A model generated the notes under the pieces. That model made no database searches. It saw only the letters and a list, made by a program, of their open reading frames with translations, and was not told where the DNA came from. 64,000 nucleotides of DNA, taken from contig NC_092409.1 of the NCBI RefSeq assembly GCF_009017415.1, positions 5,766,001 through 5,830,000 on the forward strand. Direction: 5' to 3'. The first letter of the stretch is position 1. Every line of letters starts with the position of its first letter. Positions 35,161 through 46,749 of this stretch are shown here, one piece after another. Source of the DNA: Aspergillus flavus (taxonomy: Eukaryota; Ascomycota; Eurotiomycetes; Eurotiales; Aspergillaceae). Position numbers and translations under genes: made by a program.

Positions 35161-35510
35161 GGCGGCCGCGGGTCCGGAGGTGTACATTGTAAAGTGATTG
35201 TATAGAGGTGAGGGAAAGCAAACGAGCGATTGGATGCTGTGTCACATTCAGTTAGACATCCCGCATTTTGCCCGATTGGGTTGTTGGTGAAGCTGACTTG
35301 CGCTATCGGGTTTCTGCCTCAGGCATTAAGAAACAATGCTGGGCTCCGGCTTCCACCGCCTGCCAGGAACTATCTGCCGATGTTGACCGCCCGGAGAAAA
35401 AAAAAGTGAAAGGGTAAAAAAAAGTTTAGATCCTTTTGGAGAACATACAGCTATACCCTCTTTTTTTTTTTTTTTCTGTTTTATTCATCCACAATACACC
35501 ACTTGTCGCA
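35161..35510. promoter_or_regulatory. divergent promoter GET5 / NOP2
   Basis: 350 nt between two start codons. On the NOP2 side it has A-rich tracts (35397-35433) and a T15 tract at 35461-35475, ending 35 nt before the NOP2 ATG. Such poly(dA:dT) tracts usually mark nucleosome-poor promoters of highly expressed genes. Confidence 0.6.
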
Positions 35511-37766
35511 ATGGGTAGGGGTCGTCGTATGAAGAAGCAGGGCCCTCCGGCCCCGCTTGATGAGTCTAAGATCACTATGCTTAAGAAGCGCAAGGCTGGC
35601 GAGACTGTATCGAAGACGGAAGCGGGCAAGAAGCGGAGAAGAGCCGAAGTTGAGGAGGAGCCTTTGAAGGAAGCGCCGAAGAAGAAGGTCAATGCGGCTG
35701 TCAATGGCAAGAGCAAAAAGGAGGTTGCTGTGCCGGAGACTAAGGGCAAGAAGAAGGCCGTGGAACAGAAGAAGCCCTCGTTTATGGACTCGAGCGATGA
35801 GGAAGACGAAGAGATGTCGGATCTTGACAACGAGGAAATGCTGGATGATGAGTTCGGTGATCTGGATGGCGTCAGCGATGGTTCAATGGATAGCCAGGAT
35901 GAAGACGATTCAGAGAACGATGACTCGGTTATGGATTCGGACGAGGAAGACCATCCCCGCCAAGCGATGTTCTCCGATGACGAGGATCTTTCCGATGCGG
36001 AAGAAAAATTGACGGCAGCAAACATCGAGGGATTGTCCCGGAAATTGGATCTGGAGAAGGAGGCCGAAGAGGAAGAGGCAGAGCGCGAATTGCAGGAGTC
36101 CGCCATGCAGACAAACATCGCCGGGGACCGTCCTGATGTGTTTGGGGATGGTGAAGGATCTGGTCCAGGCCTGGCTCCTGACCTGCAGCTCCTCCGTACA
36201 AGAATTACAGACACTATCCGTATTCTGGGTGATTTGAAGACATTGGGACAGGCTGGAAAGTCTCGCGCCGATTACGTATCGCTGCTTCTGGACGACATCT
36301 GCACTTACTACGGATATACGCCATTCCTCGCAGAGAAGCTGTTCAACCTTTTCACACCTATGGAGGCTTTCGCCTTTTTCGAAGCGAACGAAACCCCTCG
36401 TCCTGTTGTCATCCGTACCAACACACTGCGCACTAACCGTCGCTCTCTGGCTCAAGCACTTATCAACCGTGGTGTTGTGCTCGAGCCTGTCGGAAAGTGG
36501 TCCAAGGTCGGTCTCCAAGTATTCGAGTCTGCCGTTCCTCTTGGTGCCACACCAGAGTATCTGGCTGGTCACTACATTCTGCAAGCTGCCTCTTCCTTCC
36601 TCCCCGTCATGGCATTGGCCCCTCAACCTAACGAGCGAGTTCTCGATATGGCCTCTGCCCCCGGTGGTAAGACCACATACATCTCCGCATTGATGCGTAA
36701 CACCGGCTGTGTGATCGCCAACGATGCCAGCAAGCCCCGTGCCAAGGGTTTGATCGGTAACATTCACCGTCTCGGCTGCAAGAACACCCTCGTGACCCAC
36801 CTCGATGCCCGCACAGCCTTCCCCAAGGCCATGGGTGGTTTCGATCGCGTCTTGCTCGATGCTCCCTGTACCGGTACTGGTGTTATCTCCAAGGATCCTG
36901 CCGTCAAGACCTCCAAGACCGAACGCGACTTCCTCGCTATCCCCCACATGCAGCGTCAGCTGCTCCTCGCTGCCATCGACTCCGTCGACCACTCCTCGAA
37001 AACAGGCGGTTACATCGTCTACTCTACCTGTAGTGTAACTGTCGAGGAGAACGAGGCCGTCGTCCAGTACGTCCTGCGCAAGCGTCCCAACGTGAAGATC
37101 GTCGACACCGGTCTGGGTGACTTCGGCAGCCCCGGTTTCAAGGAATACATGGGCAAGCACTTCGATGCTAAGATGACCATGACCCGCCGCTACTTCCCCC
37201 ACCGCGAGAACGTCGACGGTTTCTACGTCTGCAAGTTGAAGAAGACCGGACCCAGCCCCACAGACAAGAAGCCCGAGGGCGAAGCCGCCTCCGAGCCTAA
37301 GTCCTCTGAGGCTCGCGCTACCCCCAAGTCCGACGACGAAGATGTCATCGACAAGACCCCAATCACCGATGATGACGGCAACGTCATGGAAACCGAGGGT
37401 GGCTCTTTCGGTCCCTTCGAGGAAGACGATGACGCTGATCGCATCGCCCGCGCTGAGCGCAACCGTCTCCGCAGAAAGGGTATCAACCCCAAGGCCGTCC
37501 TCAACAAGCCCAGCAAGAAGTCGAAGTCCGAGCCCGAATCCACAGAAGAATCCAAGGACTCCGAATCCTCTGCCCCCGAACCGAAGAAGAAGACCGCCAC
37601 CACTACTCCCGAGAAAGCAAAGAAAGCTCAGAAGAACACCAAGCCCAAGAGCCAAGAATCCACCACCCCCGAGAAGAAATCTGAAGGCTCCACCTCTGAA
37701 AAGAAAAAGTCCAAATCTCAAGCCTCAACGACAGATAAGAAAAAGGCTAAGAAGTCGACCAAATAG
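35511..37766 (+). CDS. NOP2: nucleolar 25S rRNA cytosine-C5 methyltransferase Nop2, 751 aa
   Basis: Essential nucleolar protein of 60S ribosome assembly; methylates a cytosine in domain V of 25S rRNA. Single exon. Basic N-terminus (GRGRRMKKQGPP), then an acidic region full of Asp/Glu/Ser, then the RsmB/NOL1/NOP2/SUN methyltransferase fold: SAM motif LDMASAPGGKTT near residue 378, motif IV DAPCTGTG with Cys453, motif VI YSTCS with Cys507 as the attacking nucleophile. A lysine-rich tail of repeated KKS/KK and acidic blocks follows. Codon use is strongly biased (GCC, ACC, AAG, GTC), consistent with high expression. The ATG at 35511 is chosen because the family begins MGRGRR. Confidence 0.95.
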   Translation: MGRGRRMKKQGPPAPLDESKITMLKKRKAGETVSKTEAGKKRRRAEVEEEPLKEAPKKKVNAAVNGKSKKEVAVPETKGKKKAVEQKKPSFMDSSDEEDEEMSDLDNEEMLDDEFGDLDGVSDGSMDSQDEDDSENDDSVMDSDEEDHPRQAMFSDDEDLSDAEEKLTAANIEGLSRKLDLEKEAEEEEAERELQESAMQTNIAGDRPDVFGDGEGSGPGLAPDLQLLRTRITDTIRILGDLKTLGQAGKSRADYVSLLLDDICTYYGYTPFLAEKLFNLFTPMEAFAFFEANETPRPVVIRTNTLRTNRRSLAQALINRGVVLEPVGKWSKVGLQVFESAVPLGATPEYLAGHYILQAASSFLPVMALAPQPNERVLDMASAPGGKTTYISALMRNTGCVIANDASKPRAKGLIGNIHRLGCKNTLVTHLDARTAFPKAMGGFDRVLLDAPCTGTGVISKDPAVKTSKTERDFLAIPHMQRQLLLAAIDSVDHSSKTGGYIVYSTCSVTVEENEAVVQYVLRKRPNVKIVDTGLGDFGSPGFKEYMGKHFDAKMTMTRRYFPHRENVDGFYVCKLKKTGPSPTDKKPEGEAASEPKSSEARATPKSDDEDVIDKTPITDDDGNVMETEGGSFGPFEEDDDADRIARAERNRLRRKGINPKAVLNKPSKKSKSEPESTEESKDSESSAPEPKKKTATTTPEKAKKAQKNTKPKSQESTTPEKKSEGSTSEKKKSKSQASTTDKKKAKKSTK

Positions 37767-38329
37767 TTATGATGCATCTTCATTTACTATCTAATACCTG
37801 TGTATATTTTCTTCTTCTGATCCCTGGTTTCTATCAAGATGGCTTGTTGAATGAATGAAAGAAATATAAAAGCATCTGTTTTTCTTTTCTGCTTTCTCTC
37901 ATTGTCGGTGTGGGTGGCGTATGTGTGCTTTGAGTGTTGATTCTATATGATATGCGTTTTATTATTATACTAGATAGGTGGTGAATCCAATAGATACCAT
38001 GACATATCCTTGTGATCGTCTTCGGAACATCTTGTGTAGTGAATACTAGTAGTTGATATGCGGACTTCAATGGGCATTGGCTTAAAGTTTATACACATTC
38101 TGGATATGGGAAACGTGTAGCAACAAAAGTCAATCGGTACATTCAAAATGTCTGATCTATAATCTCGTATATCTCGTATATCGCCTTCGCAAAAATCGAA
38201 CGAATGAACCAAAAATGATAGTAGCTATAGATATGAATGCGGAACATATCCACGAACCCCCCGGGTATGCCGTATTCTCCGGTGCAACAAAAAGGAAACG
38301 ATATAATTATATTCATCGACAAGGCCCCG
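37767..38329. other. convergent 3' spacer
   Basis: AT-rich tail-to-tail region between NOP2 and the MATH/RING gene; no gene recognised. Confidence 0.55.
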
Positions 38330-41300
38330 CTACGTCCTGTAGATCTTGACGACGCTGACAATGTTCTTCCGACAGATTGGACAGATTTCCACCTGGCGTG
38401 CGCAGGTGACACAGGCACAGACGTGGCCACAGTCATAGAACAAGGCATCTTGCTCTTCGCAGTAACAGATCTGACAGAGATCCATTTCTTCATCGGCTAC
38501 TTCCCAGTAGCTGATACCTTTCCCATGACGTTTACCATCTTTGTAACCGCCCACATACTTGTTGCCTGTCTTCTTCTCGACGAAGGTGCCCTGGCCATGG
38601 CACTGATTTTCGAACCAATCTCCGTCATAGGTGTCGCCAATAGGATACTCCAAGAATCCCTTACCATGACGCTTTCCGAGGACGAAATCTCCATCGTAGG
38701 TAGCGGCTGAATCAGAGACGTGCTTTCCTTTACCATGGTAGTAACCCTTGTTTAAATCACCGCTATAAAATTCATTGGTGAATGACGCTTCGATGGTCTT
38801 GAACCCGGTGAATGCCTTGGTGGGGTGGTTGCGGGATTTAGCCCACAGATACCGCACCAGCTGATCAGGGTTGGCAAGTAAACCTTGCTGGTTGAGTTTT
38901 AAACGTCTAAGAGGTGGCCATATTAATACACTGTTTGGTATGACATTAATAGGAAAGACTTGACTTACTTGTCCTTGTTCAGCTTGTCTCCGACAATGAA
39001 GCAAGTGCCATCGGGCACGAACACCTCAAAGGTCTCGGCAGAGGACATAGTTGTCACCGTAGTGCCATCGACACGCTGCCAGACCTGGAAATCCTTGGTC
39101 ACGGGCCATTGCAAGTGCTTCCGTATTGCAGCCTTGATAGTCTCCTCCTTCTGAGAGAAAAATGACCCGACGGTCCGCAAGGCCTGTGCATCCACATCGA
39201 AGATTTGGATGAAATAATACACATGGTCCACCGGTAACGCGGGTTCTGGCTCCATTGAAGGAGCAGAAACATCATCAGTTGTAAGAGACTCAGTGCTGAC
39301 TTCAATAGCTCGAGGCATGTTCATGACCTCGTTGATTTGAGGAATGTCAGTTGATTGCTCCGTTTCCATCTGTTGGATATCCTCGGCAATAATTGCAGCA
39401 ATGACAGCATCATTTTCAGCCCCATTAGGGATGTCATTTTCAGGGTGACTCGTCTCCAGTGATGCTGCAGCACCCTCGCCCGAGTTCTCGGTAACATTAT
39501 TATCAAAGTGTTCGGAGGAGGTTTCTGTAGTCACAACTTGCGCAGTGTCATCCACGCGAGACGCGGTGCCAGATGGACCCGCCCGTCCAGCTTCGACTTC
39601 AGCAACAGATTGCTGATCATCAGAGGAATCGGAGTCTTCACGTTCGAAAACAGCCTCTTCAGGCTTGTTCTGTGCGACGTCCACTTCCCGCGGATCCGCC
39701 ATGGCGAAATACTTTGCGTCCACTATCACCAAAATTAGTATCGTCTTGTTCTAAGAGCGTGTACATGATAACTCACCATCTGAAACAACCTGTATCCAGA
39801 AACGAGCTGTCTTCAGGGGCAAATTCAGTGTGGTTCTCAGGTCCGATACACGAGAAAACGCGAGTGTAGGACCGAACCGGTCGCGAGTATGTCCAATCTG
39901 CCAGAGGCGAATATGCTCTGGACCTGTCTGATCTTGGGCACCTGCAGAAGCCCATAAAGCAATTTTCTTGCGCAGCTCAATGAGGTTCGTTGACCGAGGC
40001 ACTGTCAGATACATGACCTTGTTGGCTGCCTTCGCCTGCGACATCAGGTCATAAGTGTCGAACAAGCTGTCCAGCTTATCATACTGTGGAGCAGAGTAAA
40101 CTTCGACCTGAATATCCCCTGCCACCTTCCCGTCAGATGATTCCGCGTAGGGATGAATGCCACGTTCGTAATATTCTTTCATAGCTGGAGGCGCATCCCA
40201 TGGCCCTTGAGGACCCGGTAGATACTGTGGCGCGAGGTCACTGCGGATATACATCACAGCAATGGCAACATCGTGGCCAGTTTTGTGGTCGACCTTCTGA
40301 CTTGCATCTAGACCTAGATGAGGGCCCAAGGCTGTCTTACGGGTTAAACACTCGACACGGTTGTCGCTTCCGTCATCAAACGCCAGCCACTTCGTTCCAG
40401 GACCACCGGGGCGAAGAATGCTGAAGAATTTACCCGAAGTGCGTCGACCTCGGTGGACGATGTAACCGTACAGGACATACTTCCCGCGTTGACCATTTAG
40501 TAGCCATGGCGAAAGGTCCAGTTCTTCGTCCAGGTCCACCCGGTTATAGATTAACCGCCATTGCCGAGCTGCTTTATCGAGCTTCTGGCGACTTAGCTCC
40601 ACATGGAGTATAGGCGGCAATGCCCAACGGCCTGGTTTGGAATCCAAATAATTGCTGAGGGCTTCACGCATTGTCTTTACCTGGTCGGCAGGCACGCAGA
40701 TACGGGAATTGTAATCCTTTGGGATAGTGTTGACCACATCCGATCCTTGAGTCTCCTGTAGAAGCAGATCAGGAGTTGGGCTGTCGAACAGCGCTGCTAA
40801 GTCTTTCACTGCACTCGTACCTGCAAGTTCCAACTCCAGGGTACGTCGCAAGCGTTCCCAGAACTCACATACATCTCCGGAGTACTCGTGCAGATTGCGC
40901 AGCGTAGATGTAATAATGTCGGTGTCCACATACTGGAGAGAATTTTTACGGGAACGTAGCTGCCAGAGGAACCTCTGCAATGCATCACAGAGCGGCTTAG
41001 GTTTGACGTCACAGTTGCCGTGATGTTCCACGATATTGGCATTTTGAATGATCTTGCAGAAAGGTGCAATGTGTAACCATGTGGCTAATCCCGCGACCTC
41101 GGCACTGTGGTTGATGACGGAATCTCCAAGCGGGCGGTAGCCAGTGAGCCCTAGACTATCCCAGGTAGGTTCCGAATCACTAGCATGCCACCATAATGAG
41201 CGTGTAGGGTCGTCAATGATACGGATATAGGCATCAAACGCTAAGGTATCATTGCGGAGTAGTGCCTGACGCTGGCCCCGCTGCCGGCGGTGGATCTGGT

Positions 41301-42314
41301 CCCACGGACCATGGAAACTAGTCCAGCCCCAGTCAAGATTGTGTGGATTGAATTGATGGCAAGATGACTGCATCCATCCAGTCCTTGGTTCATCTGGGTT
41401 GTATAAGATGACACCGATCTGTGCCGAAACTCTCCAAGTATTGGACGTCGCTTTTTCTTCGTTGGCAGCCGGTGGATACTGTGACTTGTAGTTCTCCAGC
41501 CAAGCTGCGGAGTCATCTGTGTGGGCAAAGTTGAGGTTCAGGTCGGGAGCACGGTCATTAATATCTACATCAGCTGGACCCCGGAGCACTTTAAACTCGG
41601 AATCGGGTAAAGTCTTGTCAGGAAGGGGCATAGTGGGGGAGCATTCAATATAGATACTCAGGGAACCAACATTATTCCCGCGGGGAAAAAACTTAATGGA
41701 CCACCAGTAGCCGCCAATGTAGGCTGGTGGAGAGCGCATGACCTTGGCACGATTGGGATGCTCTTTCGTGCCTCTAACCCCATGAATTTTCCAAGTAAGG
41801 CGAGCCTTTTCAATGGGACGATACTCGGGATCGTCCAGGTCCGGGTGGAAGTTCTTCTCCCAGTAAGGATCTACTGTTATTAGCAATGCTTTTCGATGTT
41901 ACCGACTGTGATTTGACGGGACTTACATTCGTAGGCACTGTAGTCCCCATCAGCAGCAGACTCGATTTCCTTCATCTCAGCCTCGTCCGGGACCGAGGTA
42001 TCCTCCTCCATCTCCGCCCAGTAAGCATGTTCGGCCTCTGGAGGTGGGGGTCGTGGAGGGGCAGAGATATCAGATCGGACGGGAGGCTCATGCTCCTCAA
42101 CACTAGTATCTTGAGATGAGATATTGTTTTCTGGTACTAGCAGAGGTGATTCTACAGTGTTGTTCGATTGGTCTGTCGAAGACTCTGGAGCGTCGTTGGT
42201 CGGCGCGTCCAGAGCGACTGTCGTTGCACCTGTGTCTGTTGTTGAAGGTGGTTCAATATCTGGTGTGACAGGAGGAAGTTGCTCGACTGTCACCGATGTC
42301 TCGGTGGTGTCCAT
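38330..42314 (-). CDS. MATH / degenerate USP / UBL / MORN / RING protein, 1271 aa
   Basis: Large protein resembling fungal 'MATH and UCH domain' proteins and Ubp15/USP7. Four exons: 42314-41927, 41873-39777, 39722-38969, 38906-38330; every join restores frame. Order: acidic disordered N-terminus (1-125); MATH (TRAF-like) about 153-350 (IGGYWWSIKFFPRGN); USP-like region about 365-640; USP7-type UBL-like segments near 690-820 and 1000-1080 (YYFIQIFDVDAQALRTVG); acidic linker about 840-990; four or five MORN repeats about 1110-1215 (YDGDWFENQCHGQGTF); C-terminal RING CQICYCEE...CGHVCACVTC...CPICR. The USP Cys box region reads GLTGYRPLGDSVINHSAE and the His box VHRGRRTSGKFFSILRP, so neither catalytic Cys nor His is evident. 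Probably a ubiquitin-binding scaffold or RING E3 rather than a protease; this is inference. The RING is of the compact type found in MUL1- and IAP-like ligases. Confidence 0.85.
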
Positions 42315-44042
42315 GGTGAATAACGGAGAGTGGTAACACCCTACTGAGCTTTTGAAGTGCTCGTAGGAAATCAACAAAGATGATCTCAGGAATTATAAGA
42401 GTCACCTAAGAGAAAATATAATAAAAAAGTAAAAAAATAACCCAAGGGCAGTATACGAGGAATACAGGAGGAGGATGACTCAAACACAAGAGCTGGTTAA
42501 TGTTGAGTGATACAGTAGTAAGAGACCAAGATAGGATGTGTTAAAGGTGTAAGCAAAACTCAAAAACCAAACATCTAGGCATAAAACAGCTTCGCAAGCG
42601 ACACTGTCCTCGTCTCTTCTACCTTAGGACATAAGAGTCCGTAAAGAAGAAGAGATTTAGCGGTTCAACAAGAATAGGCGCACAAGGAGAATTGACAGAG
42701 CAAACGACGAAGCAGAAAGCGAGAGTCTAGAATTCCCCCCGATAAGGATGGCTTATCAGTAGTACGGGGCAGTCTAAGCCCGGGAAGGAAATGACAGCAA
42801 TGGATTGCTGAAGGAGTGCTAATAGAAGGATGTTCACCACGAGGCAAAGAAGGGCAAAAAGAAAGAAAGTGAGGAAAGGCCACAGGGACAAAGAGGGAAA
42901 TAAGGAAAAAAAAAGCAAAGAAATGGAAAATGGATGAGTACGAGGCAGAAAAATGAGAGGGGGGAATTAGGAACCAAAGACAAAGATGAGGCGGCAATGC
43001 AGCCGAGAGCCAAATCACCTGCACTCACCGCCGGTCCAATGGATTCATGGGCGAATTTATTTCAGTTGCCCTCGTTGGGGAACAATTCATTCTGTTTGAC
43101 TTAGTAAGTACAAGACGCTCCAGTCTCCGATTGCCACCTCGACCCCCTTCTTGTTCCCGATGGGGTGGAGATCTGATTTCTCCCAGTTCTATTTGATCTT
43201 CGGCTTGGGCTATTATCATTCTTAATTAGGGGCAAGGTAAGCACACTACGATCTACCAGTCAAAAAGTCCCAAAATCTGTCGGATCATTTCCGTTTTATC
43301 TGATGGATGTTCAATTTCTCTCGTTTCCCTGTGAAGCTCGAGACAATACTATTCGACTAGTAGCCATCCCCCTTTTCCGTTGTGGCAAAATCCCATACAG
43401 AACTAAGGGAATTAACTCGGCCATCCGTTTTTCTTTGGAACCTTAGTTGTCCACCTAGTCAACTGTCACGGGTCAGGAATGATCGACCTGTGGAACGCGC
43501 TCCATTGGTTCCACAACGAACTTCCCTTCTGATTCGAGATCCATTCTTTCCGCCTCAGGCACTTTGCCTCTGCAAGACAAATTAATGGCCTTAGTTCCTG
43601 TCCCGCCCCGGAATCGCAGGACATGGAACTTTCTCTCTCGTGGTAAGAACCAGTCTTAAAAACAGAAAAGCAAAAGTTTTTCTTTTCTTCTCTATTTTCC
43701 TTTTTTCCCTTCCTCGGTTCCCTGGCAGATTCTGTCATCGGAGCTTATCATCCGGTTCGCCTCCCTTCTAGAATGAATATCTTACCTCTTCCGACACCAC
43801 CGAGAAGACACATCTGGTGGGGTTCTGTCGCCGCCACCTCTGGAGCCCTAATGGAGTGTCTGATTCGAGAAGCAGGCAGCGTACCCGCAAGGGGCTCAAC
43901 ACACCTCTAGACACTGCATAGAATTAGAGGATCGAGGGAATCCGTCTCCGACCAGGCTTCTGGCGTGATCTTCGTCTAATCATCGCACGGTCCTGTGTCC
44001 GTAGCTTACCCCGCCTGCTACCGTAAAAAAAAGACTCTTTCC
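42315..44042. other. 1.7-kb region: promoter of MATH/RING gene and 3' flank of DHS
   Basis: No gene recognised. A strongly purine-rich tract at about 42840-42965 means a pyrimidine-rich leader or promoter on the transcribed sense strand. Other short frames lack family resemblance. Confidence 0.5.
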
Positions 44043-45255
44043 TTAGTTCTGGGCCTGGTCAGCTGCATTTGCAGAAGACTGGTCGGCCCGAGCAAATGAG
44101 GCTGCAACCATCATTGGGAAAACTACGGTGGCCTCCGCATACACCTTGACTGCCTTGGCGTCCGCCTTGATCTTTCCCCAGCTGACAGCCTCGTCGGGAC
44201 GAGCTCCAGCATCGCTTCCGTCGAACTCCTGGGCCGTATTTACATACACCGCATGCTCCGCCCCATTCCGCATGAGACACGCGTTGGCAATATGGTGCTT
44301 GACCACACCGCCGCCGAGGATGATTATTCCTGCCCGGGCGGCCCGGACGGCCATCGTGTTAATGCGACGCACATCATCCACGATATCCACCCGCAGGCGT
44401 TGTGGAGAGGATCGGAAAGTGTGGAAATACAGCATGTCTCCTAGGGAGCCATCGGTGAGCGCCGGGCAAAAGATGGGTATGTTGTTGCGCGCGGCCCAGT
44501 AAAGCACGGAATCCTCATGGTTGATCTCGCGGCCCAACCGCTCGATAATACGGCTGGGCGTCCAGTGAAGCTCATCCTCCTCATCACCGGTCTGTTGAGC
44601 CTTCTTTTTGGCGGCCTCTTGCTCCTCCAACATTTTATCCAGAATGGGGATTAACCAATCTTCAAAGGCACAGTAATTGCTATTCGGAACAAGTAGATTG
44701 CCAATGCGGTTTAGTCCTTTCGCACGAAGCCCAGCCCCAGGAGCCGTAAAGGAACCCATGTACGTAGGGGCCAAACACTTGATCAAATCTTCCTCCACTC
44801 CGCCGGCCGTGGTGACAATTGCAGAAACGTGACGATGGCGAACGAGGTAGCGAATGGTGTCCCGGAGGCCCGATGAGATTAGATTGGAAGTGTATCCAAG
44901 AAAGATGGTCGTTTTCTCTCCCGATTCTGGATGGCGGTAGGCTCGCTACATAAGTAATCCATATCAGCGAGGATGCCAATAGCGGGTTGCAAAAAAAATA
45001 AAAAAAATATCAATGTAGGGGGGTTTGTCCTACCATATCATTCATAATGCGTGTAGCCTCGGCGACTGCAGTACCTTGGAAACCCATATATCTCATATTA
45101 TCCACCATCTCAGCGACAGTAATGTCGCGACCTTGAAAACGCTCAAAGTCCACACCCTGAACCTGATGAGTGCCCTCAGGAACGGGCTCCGAAGCAACTA
45201 GGACGGCATTAGTAGCAGAGGTAGGAGGGGCAGCCTCCGCTGGTTGAGAGGACAT
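44043..45255 (-). CDS. DYS1: deoxyhypusine synthase, 374 aa
   Basis: NAD-dependent enzyme that transfers the aminobutyl group of spermidine to a lysine of eIF5A, the first step of hypusine formation, in the cytosol. Two exons: 45255-45034 and 44945-44043 with an 88-nt intron containing T-rich tracts. Conserved text: [91 protein letters not shown], and the active-site lysine in SWGKI (Lys332). Length matches the eukaryotic family. A CT-rich tract directly precedes the start codon on the sense strand. Confidence 0.97.
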
Positions 45256-46737
45256 TGTCTTCTTAAAAAAAAAAAAAAGGAAAATATTGAAGAAAAGGAA
45301 ATAAAACGAAGCCGAAGCAATGTAGCTCTTTGTTGGATTCTAAAGCAAGCAATCGTTTTACACAAGATCCGGACAGCGTTAAGTTTTTCTTAGGTTTTTC
45401 TGTGGCTTTTTCTGCTTGTAACAATATGGTGGGGTGATTGGCCGGGCAGAAAAAACGCTGAGGAGTGCCTCAGGTGTGACAAGAGGATCGGGGTAAGTAG
45501 CGCGCCAGTCGATAACTAACCGGATTTGGTTAGTTTTGATCCGTCTATGCAGCGGTGGTGCCCCTTTAATGCCTGGGGCATCAACATCATGAGCTTAGGG
45601 TGGAAGGGCGGACGAGCTCTCTGGCCTCAGGCAAGAAAGTGAATCCAGGGTCACGGTCACTGTAAGGCCAGTAGTGGGCAGTTATTTTTGAGTTCCCCTT
45701 AAGAAGAATCCCTGACCAACTAAAATTAAACCCAACCATACAGCCGGCGGCAGACGGCCCTCCACCCCATCTAGCTAACCCATCCATCCGTTCATCCACC
45801 TCTGGGCCCGTTTCTTTTCTCCTCGTCTCTTTTTCTTCATCATTGTCCACATTCTCCTCCTCCGATCGATTTCTGTCAATATTGTCTTTCTTTTCATTCT
45901 CACTCTCATTTCTCGTACCTGGTGGTATAGCTTGTCCTCACTTTCAGGCCGGTCCGTGATCTGTCGTCGGCTATTATTCCCAGTTATTTTTGGCCGAATT
46001 TCGATTATCCTGGTTAATTAGCTCCAAGTTCCAACAGTCATCTAGCCCTGTTGTCTGGTTATACACACTCCTTGCAGCTATTGTACAGTTGGCTGCTTGA
46101 CCCGCTGCATTTTGTCAAGAGGTGCGCACTGTTATGGTTTTTAATTTCTTTATTCTATTTTGATCTTTTCCCCTTCGTATCATTTTTTCCTCTCCTCGTT
46201 GGTTTCTCGAATTTTGGGATGGAGATCACCATATGTGCACGTAAATAGCCACGCGGCTGCGATGATTTGGTGGTGGATCGCAGTACCAAGGGCATTTGCA
46301 CGCATCCAATCCAGCGATTCCAGTTCCCAGGAAAAAATTTGGATACTCATGGCGTCCTGACTCCTCGTTCACCTCCCCTCTTTGTCTGCTGATCCACACG
46401 CCCTCACACGTCCTCCGTCACATTTGAAACAAGCCACGCCAAGTGGCTGCCGCTAAATCAAGAACCAGTCAATCATCAATCAAATCTTCGAGTTCCTCGA
46501 CTGCTGGGCCTTGCCTAGATTTGGTTAGATCGATTAGATAATACTTTTATTCTGGCCCGTGCTTCCACGCTTTTAAAGATCACGTGCTCTCCACACCCGT
46601 TGCCTCGCGCTCTGCCCTTGGTCCCTCAGTCTCGAACCTGGATTCTTACTGCGTTTTTCGATTTTTTTTTTAATTCATTCAGTTAACTGACCTGTAGCAG
46701 GCTCTCTGCCGGGTTGTTCGATAATACACTTTCTAGC
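45256..46737. promoter_or_regulatory. divergent intergenic region DYS1 / SNT1
   Basis: About 1.5 kb with no recognised gene. The SNT1 side is pyrimidine-rich, as in long fungal 5' leaders, and has an E-box CACGTG at 46581-46586. Several short upstream ATGs occur (for example 46219 and 46350), whose use depends on the unknown transcription start. Confidence 0.55.
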
Positions 46738-46749
46738 ATGACCTGGTGA
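46738..46749 (+). promoter_or_regulatory. minimal uORF (Met-Thr-Trp-stop) overlapping the SNT1 start
   Basis: ATG ACC TGG TGA runs from 46738 to 46749, and its last base is the first base of the SNT1 start codon (TGATG). Ribosomes that start here would terminate exactly on the main AUG. This overlap is typical of reinitiation-coupled or dampened translation. It is the ATG nearest upstream of the gene. Confidence 0.6.

Noticed and set aside
35910..37721. 603-codon open frame antisense to NOP2
   Set aside because: NOP2 has strong codon bias toward C/G in third positions, which removes stops on the opposite strand. The antisense peptide is Gly/Leu/Val-rich with no family resemblance, while the sense strand has a complete catalytic domain.
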